Assembly: GCA_902783255.1 (NCBI GenBank)
Contig: CACZQB010000054.1
Location: 1-36,983, forward strand
DNA: 36,983 bases
From: Oscillospiraceae bacterium
GTDB taxonomy: Bacteria; Bacillota; Clostridia; Oscillospirales; UBA644
Direction: 5' to 3'
The notes beneath the pieces are model-generated. The model was not told the DNA's origin. It saw nothing but the letters and a program-made list of their open reading frames with translations, and made no database searches. Shown here in pieces: positions 14,184 through 21,900 of the stretch. How positions within the stretch are numbered: position 1 is the first letter of the stretch; every line of letters begins with the position of its first letter. A program made the position numbers and the translations under genes.

Positions 14184-15931
14184 AATTATCAAAATATATC
14201 AAACCTTATATAGGTTTTATGATTCTTTCTCCGCTCCTTATGCTGCTTGAAGTGTTTATGGACCTTCAGCAGCCTACCCTGATGTCTGTAATCGTAGACG
14301 ACGGTATTCTTGCACTTAATAATGCCGGAGCAATGGAGCCGAATATGGATCTGATCATATTTACAAGTATTAAAATGCTGATATGTGCGCTGATAGGTAT
14401 GGTAGGAGGAGTAGGGTGCACATATTTCTCGTCAAAAGCATCCCAGAATTTCGGAGCTGATCTTCGAGCAGACTTGTTCAGAAAAATAACAGCTTTTTCA
14501 TTTGCCGAAACTGATAAGTTTACGACCGGATCTCTTGTCACAAGAACGACAAATGACGTCACACAGCTTCAGAATCTTGTTATGATGGCTTTGCGCATGT
14601 TCGTAAGAACGCCTATGTTATGCTTCGGCGGAATAGTTATGGCGTTGTCGATCAATCTCAGGTTCGGACTTATTCTGCTTGTAACGCTGCCTGTAATGAT
14701 CCTTCTTGTAGCGCTGATAATTAAAAACGCAAATCCGTTTTTTACAAAAGTACAGGATAAAATCGACAAACTGAACGGTATAATGCAAGAAAATCTTTCA
14801 GGCGTCCGCGTAGTAAAGGCATATGTTCGGGAAGACTACGAAACCGAAAAATTTGAGACAGCAAACTATGATCTTGCAAAAACTACCCTTACCGTTTCGC
14901 GCCTGCTTGCGGTTATGTCTCCTGTAATGATGCTTATCATGAACGCAACAACGATAGCAGTCATATATTTCGGCGCGCTGCAGGTCCAGGACGGCATTAT
15001 CGGTGTCGGCGAGGTGATGGCGGTAGTAACTTATATGGCTCAGATATTGATGAGCATGATGATGATGTCTATGATGTTTATGGCGATTTCAAGAGGAAAA
15101 GCATCATACGACAGAATTAAGGCAGTAATGGAAACTGATCCTTCCGTTGTATCAGGCTCCAGTGATGCAGAAGTCAAAGAAGGCTCTATAGAATTTAAAA
15201 ATGTTTCTTTCAGATATCCGTTTGCTGTTGGAGATCCTGTTATAAAAAATGTAAGCTTAAAAATAGATCCCGGTGAAACAGTAGCATTCCTTGGATCTAC
15301 TGGCTCGGGAAAAAGCTCACTTGTTAACCTTATTCCGCATTTTTACGATACTACCGAGGGTGAAGTACTTGTTGACGGCATTAATGTTAATGATTATAAT
15401 CTTGAAAACCTCAGGGCAGGTATAGGCATGGTATTACAGGAAGCCGTACTTTTCAGCGGAACAATTATGGAAAACATAAAATGGGGCGATCCGAATGCAT
15501 CCGATGAGGATGCGATTGAAGCGGCTAAAACAGCTCAGGCAGATGATTTTATTACATCATTGCCCGACGGATACTCAACAATGCTCGGCCAGCGTGGTCT
15601 CACTCTTTCAGGCGGACAGAAACAGAGGCTTTCAATTTCAAGAGCGGTTCTTAAAAAACCGAAGATCCTTATACTGGACGACTCAACTTCAGCACTCGAT
15701 ATGGGTACTGAGGCACGGCTCCAGAATGCTCTCAAGCAGAAAATGAAAGGCATGACATCATTAATAATTGCTCAAAGGATTTCTTCTGTTATGTATGCAG
15801 ATAAAATAGTAGTTCTCGACAAAGGTGAGATCTCTGCGATCGGAACTCATGAGGAACTGCTTAATACGAGCGATATATATAAAGATATCTACGATTCTCA
15901 GGTAGGGCAGGGAGGTATAGAAAATGTCTGA
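14180..15931 (+). CDS. ABC exporter half-transporter, degenerate ATPase site subunit
   Basis: Starting at the ATG that overlaps the marR stop gives 583 residues, with a six-helix membrane domain (about 1-310) and an ATPase domain. Walker A is GSTGSGKS (372-379) and the signature is LSGGQ (476-480). The Walker B end is LDD, with Asp501 where the catalytic glutamate should be, and the switch residue is Gln532 instead of His. These are the marks of the degenerate-site partner in heterodimeric exporters such as TM287/288 and BmrCD. The product is a multidrug or lipid exporter, substrate unknown, that works with the protein from 15924, whose gene overlaps it by eight bases. Confidence 0.93.
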   Translation: MKLSKYIKPYIGFMILSPLLMLLEVFMDLQQPTLMSVIVDDGILALNNAGAMEPNMDLIIFTSIKMLICALIGMVGGVGCTYFSSKASQNFGADLRADLFRKITAFSFAETDKFTTGSLVTRTTNDVTQLQNLVMMALRMFVRTPMLCFGGIVMALSINLRFGLILLVTLPVMILLVALIIKNANPFFTKVQDKIDKLNGIMQENLSGVRVVKAYVREDYETEKFETANYDLAKTTLTVSRLLAVMSPVMMLIMNATTIAVIYFGALQVQDGIIGVGEVMAVVTYMAQILMSMMMMSMMFMAISRGKASYDRIKAVMETDPSVVSGSSDAEVKEGSIEFKNVSFRYPFAVGDPVIKNVSLKIDPGETVAFLGSTGSGKSSLVNLIPHFYDTTEGEVLVDGINVNDYNLENLRAGIGMVLQEAVLFSGTIMENIKWGDPNASDEDAIEAAKTAQADDFITSLPDGYSTMLGQRGLTLSGGQKQRLSISRAVLKKPKILILDDSTSALDMGTEARLQNALKQKMKGMTSLIIAQRISSVMYADKIVVLDKGEISAIGTHEELLNTSDIYKDIYDSQVGQGGIENV

Positions 15932-17780
15932 AAACAGGAACAATAATTCTTCCCGCGTTCAATCTCGCGGACCGGGCGGGGGACCCGGAATGAGAGGTCC
16001 CATGCAGGTTGAAAAACCAAAGGACAGCAAAAATACTCTCAAGCGCCTCTTTAAGTACCTCGGTGCCAGCAAATACAAACTTCTTGCGCTTATTTTACTG
16101 GTAATTCTTACCGCACTTACCCAGCTTGCAGGTCCTGTTTTCCAAAAAAAGGCGATAGACAGCATTGCTATAACCGAAACAAATCCTTCGGTTGATTTCA
16201 ATACTCTTACAGTCTCTCTTTTCGGAATGGCGGGCGTCTATCTGATCGGCGTAGTTTTCAACTTCTTACAGGGTTGGATAGGTGCCGGACTTTCACAGAG
16301 AACGGTTCGTATCCTCAGAAGCGATATGTTCTCTAAAATGTCCAAACTTCCCGTAAAATATTTTGACACGAATACTCACGGTGAATTGATGAGCCGTCTT
16401 ACGAATGATATCGACAATGTTTCGAACGCCTTGTCTCAAACCGTAACTGCGATAATTCAAAGTATTATTACAATTATCGGCGCTTTCGTGATGATGATTT
16501 ATTACAGCCCCATCATGACTGCTGTATCGCTTATAGTAATTCCCCTTGTTCTTTTTGTAACGCGTTCTATTGTCAAACGAACACGTGTTCTTTTCAAAAA
16601 GCAGCAAGAGGCTCTCGGCAGACTTAACGGTCATGTCGAAGAAATGATAACAGGACAGAAAACCGTCGAAGCATTTTCAAGAGATAAGATCGTAGTAGAG
16701 GAGTTTGACGAAATCAATAAAGATCTTCGCCAATTCAGCGTCAAAGCGCAGATATACGGCGGAACAATCGGACCTGTTATGAATGTAATAGGCAATATCA
16801 GTTTTGTCCTTGTAGCAATTTCGGGCGGCATTCTTGCAAGTAAAGGCATGATCACTGTAGGTATTATTCAGGCATTTGTACAGTATTCAAAACAGTTTAC
16901 ACGTCCTATAAACGAAATCGCAAATCAATACGGCACCATACAGTCAGCACTTTCAAGCGCAGAGCGTGTTTTTGATGTAATGGATCAGATTCCTGAGACT
17001 GACGAATATGCAGACAAACCTTTTGATGTCGATGCAGTAAAAGGCAATGTCGTTTTCAAGAATGTGAATTTCGGATATACCCCTGAAAAAAGAGTTCTTA
17101 AAGATTTCTCAATTGATGTCAAAGCAGGACAGAAAATTGCTCTTGTAGGACCTACCGGTGCAGGTAAGACTACTGTTGTCAATCTTATTACACGATTTTA
17201 TGATATCGACTCCGGTGAAATCCTGCTTGACGGTGAAAGTATTTTTGAACTTCCGAAAAAAGGACTCAGAAGCTGTATAGGAATTGTTTTGCAGGATACA
17301 GTCCTTTTTACGGGGACTATCAAGGATAATATAAGATTCGGAAAGCTCGATGCTACTGATGAAGAAATCTATGCTGCTGCAAAAACTGCAAATGCAGACG
17401 ATTTTATCAGAAGGCTTCCTGATGGCTATGATACACAGCTTTCCGAGCAGGGCTCGAATTTGTCTCAGGGACAGAGACAGTTGCTTTCAATTGCGCGAGC
17501 TGTTCTTGCGGACCCGAAAATCCTTATTCTCGATGAGGCTACTTCCTCGATTGACACCCGAACGGAAATGAATATACAGAAGGCCATGATCAGGCTGATG
17601 AAGGGCAAAACAAGCTTTATTATTGCGCACCGTCTTTCAACTATCCGTGATGCAGATGATATTCTTGTTATTGATGCGGGACAAATTGTCGAAAAAGGCG
17701 ACCATCAGTCACTGCTTGAACAAAAAGGTCATTACTGGAATCTTTATCAGTCTCAGTTTACCCGCAGCGAAGTCGTATAA
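15924..17780 (+). CDS. ABC exporter half-transporter, catalytic partner
   Basis: The 618-residue partner has a Gly/Pro-rich cytoplasmic tail (residues 1-30), six membrane helices (about 50-330) and an ATPase domain. Walker A is GPTGAGKT (409-416), the signature is LSQGQ (513-517), Walker B has the catalytic Glu538 (ILILDEATSSID), and the switch is His569. Its LSQGQ faces the degenerate site of the partner, and the canonical site pairs Glu538 with the partner's LSGGQ, as in the TM287/288 type. The ATG lies within the end of the previous gene with GGGAGG upstream. A weak terminator follows. Confidence 0.93.
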   Translation: MSENRNNNSSRVQSRGPGGGPGMRGPMQVEKPKDSKNTLKRLFKYLGASKYKLLALILLVILTALTQLAGPVFQKKAIDSIAITETNPSVDFNTLTVSLFGMAGVYLIGVVFNFLQGWIGAGLSQRTVRILRSDMFSKMSKLPVKYFDTNTHGELMSRLTNDIDNVSNALSQTVTAIIQSIITIIGAFVMMIYYSPIMTAVSLIVIPLVLFVTRSIVKRTRVLFKKQQEALGRLNGHVEEMITGQKTVEAFSRDKIVVEEFDEINKDLRQFSVKAQIYGGTIGPVMNVIGNISFVLVAISGGILASKGMITVGIIQAFVQYSKQFTRPINEIANQYGTIQSALSSAERVFDVMDQIPETDEYADKPFDVDAVKGNVVFKNVNFGYTPEKRVLKDFSIDVKAGQKIALVGPTGAGKTTVVNLITRFYDIDSGEILLDGESIFELPKKGLRSCIGIVLQDTVLFTGTIKDNIRFGKLDATDEEIYAAAKTANADDFIRRLPDGYDTQLSEQGSNLSQGQRQLLSIARAVLADPKILILDEATSSIDTRTEMNIQKAMIRLMKGKTSFIIAHRLSTIRDADDILVIDAGQIVEKGDHQSLLEQKGHYWNLYQSQFTRSEVV

Positions 17781-17784
17781 TATT

Positions 17785-17826
17785 AATATTCTTTTGCTAT
17801 GACAAAAATGTGAATATTCCTTTTTG
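17785..17826 (+). terminator. Possible A/T-rich terminator after the ABC exporter operon
   Basis: AATATTC pairs with GAATATT and the inner TTTTG with CAAAA; CCTTTTT follows. The stem is A/T-rich and bulged. Confidence 0.5.
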
Positions 17827-17829
17827 GGA

Positions 17830-17858
17830 TTGACAAAATATCTATATTGTGATATTAT
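17830..17858 (+). promoter_or_regulatory. Promoter of the VanY-like / Gfo-Idh-MocA operon
   Basis: Perfect TTGACA, 17 bp, TATTAT. The predicted start is near 17865, which makes TTG 17871 or ATG 17880 unlikely as a translation start. Confidence 0.7.
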
Positions 17859-17900
17859 TATCTAAAGTCATTGAATCTCATGAAAGCCGAGGTGAAGTGG

Positions 17901-18815
17901 ATGAACGGAAGATCTCTCAGCGAACCGATGACGATCGGTGTTATTGCGGTCGTTTGCGTTGCGTTTGTTCTTTCTGTTTTCTGCTTTGCCTCGATGTTTA
18001 TTATCAACAAAAAAGATACTTCGGTCACTGATTTACCGGGAAATAATAATATTGTAACTCCTGAACCTGAAAACGAATATCAGGATGTTGATCCGGAAAC
18101 ATCAGCAAAGATTGCGGCGCTTAAAAATGAAATTGCCGTATACGATAAGATCCTTGCCTCAAACTATATGTTGCTTGTAAATAAGGAACATGCGCTTCCC
18201 GAGGGATATTCTCCGTCTTCACTCATAGATACTGAATCGAATCCCGCGGTTAAACTTGAAACTGTAGCTGCCATTAAAATTCAGGAGTTTATAAATGCAG
18301 CTAAACAGGCAGGTTATGCTTGTAAGGTTATTGTCGGCTACAGGTCGGCTGACGATCAGGAGTCTGTTTATAATCGTGCATACCAGAGCGAGATTAATGC
18401 GGGTTATACGGCAGAAGAAGCAGAAGCAAGAATCGGTCTTTCCGTTGCCAAACCCGGTTACAGCGAATATGAAACAGGTTATACTGTATCTATTGCCGAA
18501 AATTCAAATATAACTAAGGAAGAAATGATCGGATCGGATCTGTATAAGTTCATCTCTGAAAACATATATAAATATGGCTTTATTTTGCGATATCCCGAAG
18601 GAAAACAGGATATTACCGGCTATGAATTCGATCCATTCTGTTATCGCTATATCGGCGATGAAGGCGTTTCAGACGGTATATTAAGCATGAGTCATGCTCA
18701 ATATATTTATGAGAAAAACTTCTCGTTTGAAGAATATATAGACTACCTGACTGCCAAACGTGCATACGCAGTGCAAAATCTCAATGTATCTTTTGCCGAA
18801 TCTGATCGGCATTGA
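17901..18815 (+). CDS. VanY-like (M15B) membrane protein lacking its metal ligands (pseudoenzyme)
   Basis: ATG 17901, about six bases after GAGGTGA, gives 304 residues. There is an N-terminal membrane anchor (about 10-35), a Pro/Glu-rich stalk, and a VanY-type D-Ala-D-Ala carboxypeptidase domain (about 88-260). Family motifs are clear: LLVNKEHALPEGYSP, GYRSADDQ, PGYSEYETGY, GFILRYPEGKQDITGYEFDP. The usual SEHxxGxAxD zinc ligands are Tyr190 (His) and Ser197 (Asp). The catalytic Glu and last His of EPWHxRY are Asp244 and Cys247. Peptidase activity is therefore improbable; a cell-wall-binding or regulatory role is inferred. The frame is intact, so it is not a decayed gene. The next gene starts 38 bases later. 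Confidence 0.87.
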   Translation: MNGRSLSEPMTIGVIAVVCVAFVLSVFCFASMFIINKKDTSVTDLPGNNNIVTPEPENEYQDVDPETSAKIAALKNEIAVYDKILASNYMLLVNKEHALPEGYSPSSLIDTESNPAVKLETVAAIKIQEFINAAKQAGYACKVIVGYRSADDQESVYNRAYQSEINAGYTAEEAEARIGLSVAKPGYSEYETGYTVSIAENSNITKEEMIGSDLYKFISENIYKYGFILRYPEGKQDITGYEFDPFCYRYIGDEGVSDGILSMSHAQYIYEKNFSFEEYIDYLTAKRAYAVQNLNVSFAESDRH

Positions 18816-18853
18816 TGAATAATAGAAAAATTACTTTTAAAAGAGGTGCTCTT

Positions 18854-19906
18854 ATGGCAATTAAACTCGGTATCATCGGATACGGTGGAATGGCTCACTG
18901 GCACAGAGAAAGTGGACTTAAAAACATTCCCGGCTTTGAGGTTATTGGCGTTTATGATGTTGATCCTGCTAAAATCGAGGAAGCCCGTTCGCAGGGTATG
19001 ATAGGGTATGACAAGCTTGAAGATATGCTTGCAAATCCCGATATCAACCTTTGTCTGGTCGCTACACCCAATCAGGTTCATAAAGAACTTACGATAGCAG
19101 CCCTTAATGCAGGCAAAAATGTTGTTTGCGAAAAACCAGTAACTCTCACCGTCAAAGATCTTGACGAAATGATCGCTGCTTCTGAAAAGAATAATAAATT
19201 GTTCACCGTTCATCAGAATAGACGTTGGGATGCTGATTATCTTGTAGCTAAAAAGGTATTTGACAGCGGTATTCTTGGCGATGTATTCACAATTCAGTCC
19301 AGACTTCACGGCACAGGCGGAATAATGCACGGATGGCGCGCTCTTCCTGAATGTGGCGGCGGAATGGTATATGACTGGGGTGTTCATTTTATCGACCAGA
19401 TATGCAATATGGTCCCCGGAAAAATCACAGATATAAGCGCTGATCTTCACAGCGTTAAAAATCTTCTTATTGACGACTATTTTATGGCTCAGCTCAAGTT
19501 TGATACCGGTGTTCAGGTAATGATAGAAATCGGTACATTCCTTCTTAAACCCACACCACGTTGGTATATGGCAGGCAATGCGGGAACTCTTCAGATCGAT
19601 GATTTCAGCGGAGTAAAGGGCGGAATAACAAAGGTTTCAAAACTTGCGGAACTCATCCCCCCTGTAATCGTTAACACTCCTGCAGGTCCTACAAGAACAT
19701 TCGCTCCTCAGCCTCCCGAAACACTTGAACAGATCGAACTTCCTTCATTCTCCGGTGGATGGTCCGATTTCTATAAAAATGTTGACGCTGCTATTGACGG
19801 CAAGGAAGAACTCATTGTCAAACCCTGTCAGGTCAGACGTGTTCTCGGCGTTCTCGAAAAGATTTTCGAATCCGCAAAAACCGGTCATTCCGTTAAATAC
19901 GAATAA
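18854..19906 (+). CDS. Gfo/Idh/MocA-family oxidoreductase
   Basis: The ATG at 18854 has AGAGGTG upstream, giving 350 residues. The Rossmann start KLGIIGYGGMAHWHRESG is followed by YDVDPAKIEEA, ATPNQVHKELTIAALNAGKNVVCEKPVTLTV (EKP signature with the catalytic Lys) and, in the C-terminal domain, GGGMVYDWGVHFIDQI. It uses NAD(P) to oxidise or reduce a sugar or sugar acid in the cytoplasm; the substrate is unknown. It shares the VanY-like transcript. The stop is followed by a bidirectional terminator, and the next gene is convergent. Confidence 0.92.
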   Translation: MAIKLGIIGYGGMAHWHRESGLKNIPGFEVIGVYDVDPAKIEEARSQGMIGYDKLEDMLANPDINLCLVATPNQVHKELTIAALNAGKNVVCEKPVTLTVKDLDEMIAASEKNNKLFTVHQNRRWDADYLVAKKVFDSGILGDVFTIQSRLHGTGGIMHGWRALPECGGGMVYDWGVHFIDQICNMVPGKITDISADLHSVKNLLIDDYFMAQLKFDTGVQVMIEIGTFLLKPTPRWYMAGNAGTLQIDDFSGVKGGITKVSKLAELIPPVIVNTPAGPTRTFAPQPPETLEQIELPSFSGGWSDFYKNVDAAIDGKEELIVKPCQVRRVLGVLEKIFESAKTGHSVKYE

Positions 19907-19934
19907 ACCGTACTATCATAACAATTTGAATAAT

Positions 19935-19980
19935 AAAAAACAGGCGATGGAAGATTTATCCGTCTCCTGTTTTTTTATTA
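19935..19980. terminator. Bidirectional terminator between convergent genes
   Basis: ACAGG..GATGGA pairs with TCCGTC.CCTGT (one mismatch, one wobble) around AGATTTA. It is flanked by runs of A and T, so it can end both the Gfo/Idh/MocA and NUDIX transcripts. Confidence 0.85.
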
Positions 19981-19999
19981 TATGCAATTGTCCAACAAT

Positions 20000-20551
20000 C
20001 TATTTGTTTTCAGATTTATTTGAAATTAACAGCTTAGCCTTTAAAACGGCGGTCTGTGTTTTAGCATCGGGTATGTTGCCCTTCATGATCTGATTTAAGC
20101 ATTCATCAAGGCTCATCTTAAATACTTCTACAAACTCGTCCTCGTCCGGATCTTGTTTTTCGAATCTGAGATCACTTGCCAAATACATATGTATTATTTC
20201 GTCAATAATTGCAGGCGAAGTATAAAGCTCACCGAGATATTGATATTTGTTTGCTATAATTCCGGTTTCTTCTCTGAGCTCTCTTACTGCCCCTTCAAGA
20301 GGTGTTTCTCCGTGATCGAGTTTTCCTGCGGGAATTTCCACAGTAACTGAAGAAAACGGGTATCGGTATTGTCTTACAAGATAAATATTATTATCGTTAT
20401 CGAGCGCTGCAACACATACGGCGCCCTGGTGACGTATAACCTCTCTCGTTGCATGCTTGCCGTCAGGTAATGCAATCTCATCCTTATACAGATGAACGAT
20501 TATTCCGTCATAGATCAATTCTCCGTATAATTTTTTTTCTTCAAAATTCAT
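20000..20551 (-). CDS. NUDIX hydrolase, ADP-ribose pyrophosphatase type
   Basis: The 183-residue protein has the NUDIX box G76-x5-E82-x7-R90-E91-L-R-E94-E95-T-G-I98. VRQYRYPFSSVTVEIPAGKLD precedes the box, which is the ADP-ribose pyrophosphatase (NudF-like) pattern. The end LDECLNQIMKGNIPDAKTQ supports this. It probably splits ADP-ribose or ADP-sugars into AMP and a sugar phosphate with Mg2+. Such activity could affect ADP-glucose, the substrate of the glycogen genes nearby, but this is inference. The ATG is one base after the stop of the 48-residue gamma-like gene, with AGGA upstream. Confidence 0.92.
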   Translation of the reverse strand: MNFEEKKLYGELIYDGIIVHLYKDEIALPDGKHATREVIRHQGAVCVAALDNDNNIYLVRQYRYPFSSVTVEIPAGKLDHGETPLEGAVRELREETGIIANKYQYLGELYTSPAIIDEIIHMYLASDLRFEKQDPDEDEFVEVFKMSLDECLNQIMKGNIPDAKTQTAVLKAKLLISNKSENK

Positions 20552-20552
20552 G

Positions 20553-20699
20553 TCAGTTGTCCTGCTTATCCTTTTTTGCCGGGAATGCTTTGCCTAAAAT
20601 CCATATTATAAGCATGATCAGTCCGATCACAATAAAGATACCGAGCATGCCCAGCCCCATTATAGGCAAAGATTTTAACAGTGCGTCTACATTAAACAT
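20553..20699 (-). CDS. Small OadG-like membrane peptide (48 residues)
   Basis: The 48-residue product has a short leader (MFNVDALLKSLPI), one membrane helix (about 14-36, rich in G, L, I and M) and a charged tail AFPAKKDKQDN. An excellent GGAGGT ribosome site stands seven bases before the ATG. It lies between the decarboxylase beta subunit and the NUDIX gene, with 16- and 1-base gaps. Gamma subunits of Na+-pumping decarboxylases are small one-helix proteins in this genomic position, so OadG-like function is likely. The lack of a His-rich C-terminal metal site makes it atypical. It could also be a simple assembly peptide for the beta subunit. Confidence 0.75.
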   Translation of the reverse strand: MFNVDALLKSLPIMGLGMLGIFIVIGLIMLIIWILGKAFPAKKDKQDN

Positions 20700-20715
20700 A
20701 TTATTTACCTCCGTA

Positions 20716-21843
20716 TCAAACCTGAATCAGAGTAAGGATGAGTCCGCCGGCAACAACAGATGCGATCTGTCCGGATACATTTGCTGCAGCAGCATGCATA
20801 AGCAAAAAGTTTTGCGGGTCTTCTTCAAGTCCCATCTTATGGACCACTCTTGATGACATCGGAAAAGCAGAAATACCTGCGGCGCCGACCATCGGGTTGA
20901 TCTTTTCTTTAAGGAATATATTAAGAATTTTTGCAAATATAACTCCTCCCGCAGTATCAAAAATAAATGCGACAAGACCCAAACCCATTATCATCAATGT
21001 TTCCCATCTCAAAAAATATTGCCATTGCATTTTTGTGGATACTGTAAGACCGAGAAGAAGGGTAACAAGGTTTGCAAGCTCATGTTGTGCTGATTCTGAA
21101 AGGGAATTAAGCACTCCGCATTCGCGTATCAGGTTTCCGAACATTAAAAAACCTACGAGCGCCACGGATTTCGGCGCGAAGATTCCGGCTACCATTGTAA
21201 TAATGATGGGAAACAGTATTTTAGTCGTTTTCGAAACTGTTTTCGGTTTATACGGCATTCTGATAAGCCGTTCTTTTTTTGTTGTGCATATTTTGATGAC
21301 GGCGGGTTGTATGATTGGCACAAGTGCCATATAAGAGTATGCTGCTATAATAATAGGACCTACATAATTAGATTTGAAATACTGTGACACAAAAATCGAG
21401 GTTGGACCGTCTGCAGCTCCGATAATCGCTATTGAAGCAGCATCTTTTAGTTCAAATCCTAAAAAAGATGCCAGGCTTAAAGTGAAAAAGATACCAAATT
21501 GAGCAGCTGCCCCGAAAAGCATCATTTTCGGATTGGAAAGAAGCGGTCCAAAGTCTATCATTGCGCCTATTCCTATAAAAAGAAGCAAGGGGAACAGTTC
21601 GTTCGCAATTCCCGCGTTGAATAAAACATCAATAGGGCCTTCTTCTGCTCCGACCTGAGTAACTGCTCCTGAAAAAGGTAAATTTACAAGTATTGCGCCG
21701 AAACCCATAGGCAGAAGCAAAGTTGGCTCCATATCCTTTTTGACAGCGAGATAAATCAGAACACCGCCGATTATCCACATAATCACCATCGGCCATTGTG
21801 TTGACCAGTCAATATTGAGAAAGTTAGAAAAAAGCTGCGCCAA
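20716..21843 (-). CDS. oadB: Na+-translocating decarboxylase beta subunit (OadB/GcdB/MmdB family)
   Basis: The product has about nine membrane helices. It carries the beta-subunit hallmarks MEPTLLLPMGFGAILVNLP, GIANELFPLLLFIGIGAMIDFGPL, IGAADGPTSIFVS (the key Asp) and AGISAFPMSSRVVHKMG. It couples decarboxylation of a biotin-bound carboxyl group to Na+ export. GTG 21852 lies within the GGGAG ribosome site, so TTG 21843 (eight bases beyond) is taken as the start, giving 375 residues. No alpha (carboxyltransferase) or biotin-carrier gene is in the window, so the substrate (oxaloacetate, methylmalonyl-CoA or glutaconyl-CoA) cannot be fixed. It begins 57 bases after the GH13 gene. Confidence 0.9.
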   Translation of the reverse strand: MAQLFSNFLNIDWSTQWPMVIMWIIGGVLIYLAVKKDMEPTLLLPMGFGAILVNLPFSGAVTQVGAEEGPIDVLFNAGIANELFPLLLFIGIGAMIDFGPLLSNPKMMLFGAAAQFGIFFTLSLASFLGFELKDAASIAIIGAADGPTSIFVSQYFKSNYVGPIIIAAYSYMALVPIIQPAVIKICTTKKERLIRMPYKPKTVSKTTKILFPIIITMVAGIFAPKSVALVGFLMFGNLIRECGVLNSLSESAQHELANLVTLLLGLTVSTKMQWQYFLRWETLMIMGLGLVAFIFDTAGGVIFAKILNIFLKEKINPMVGAAGISAFPMSSRVVHKMGLEEDPQNFLLMHAAAANVSGQIASVVAGGLILTLIQV

Positions 21844-21900
21844 AAAAGTCACTCCCGTATAATTATTATAATCACTGTTAAATTATAGTGCTGTTTTAAG

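Noticed and set aside
17871..17900. TTG or ATG start upstream of the VanY-like gene
   Set aside because: They fall at or just after the predicted transcription start and lack ribosome sites.
20738..21334. Plus-strand open frame of 198 codons
   Set aside because: It is antisense to the decarboxylase beta-subunit gene, whose membrane-protein pattern is clear.
21864..21890. CACTGT/TATAGTG hairpin between the GH13 and beta-subunit genes
   Set aside because: Six weak pairs and no clear U-tract; no terminator can be supported.
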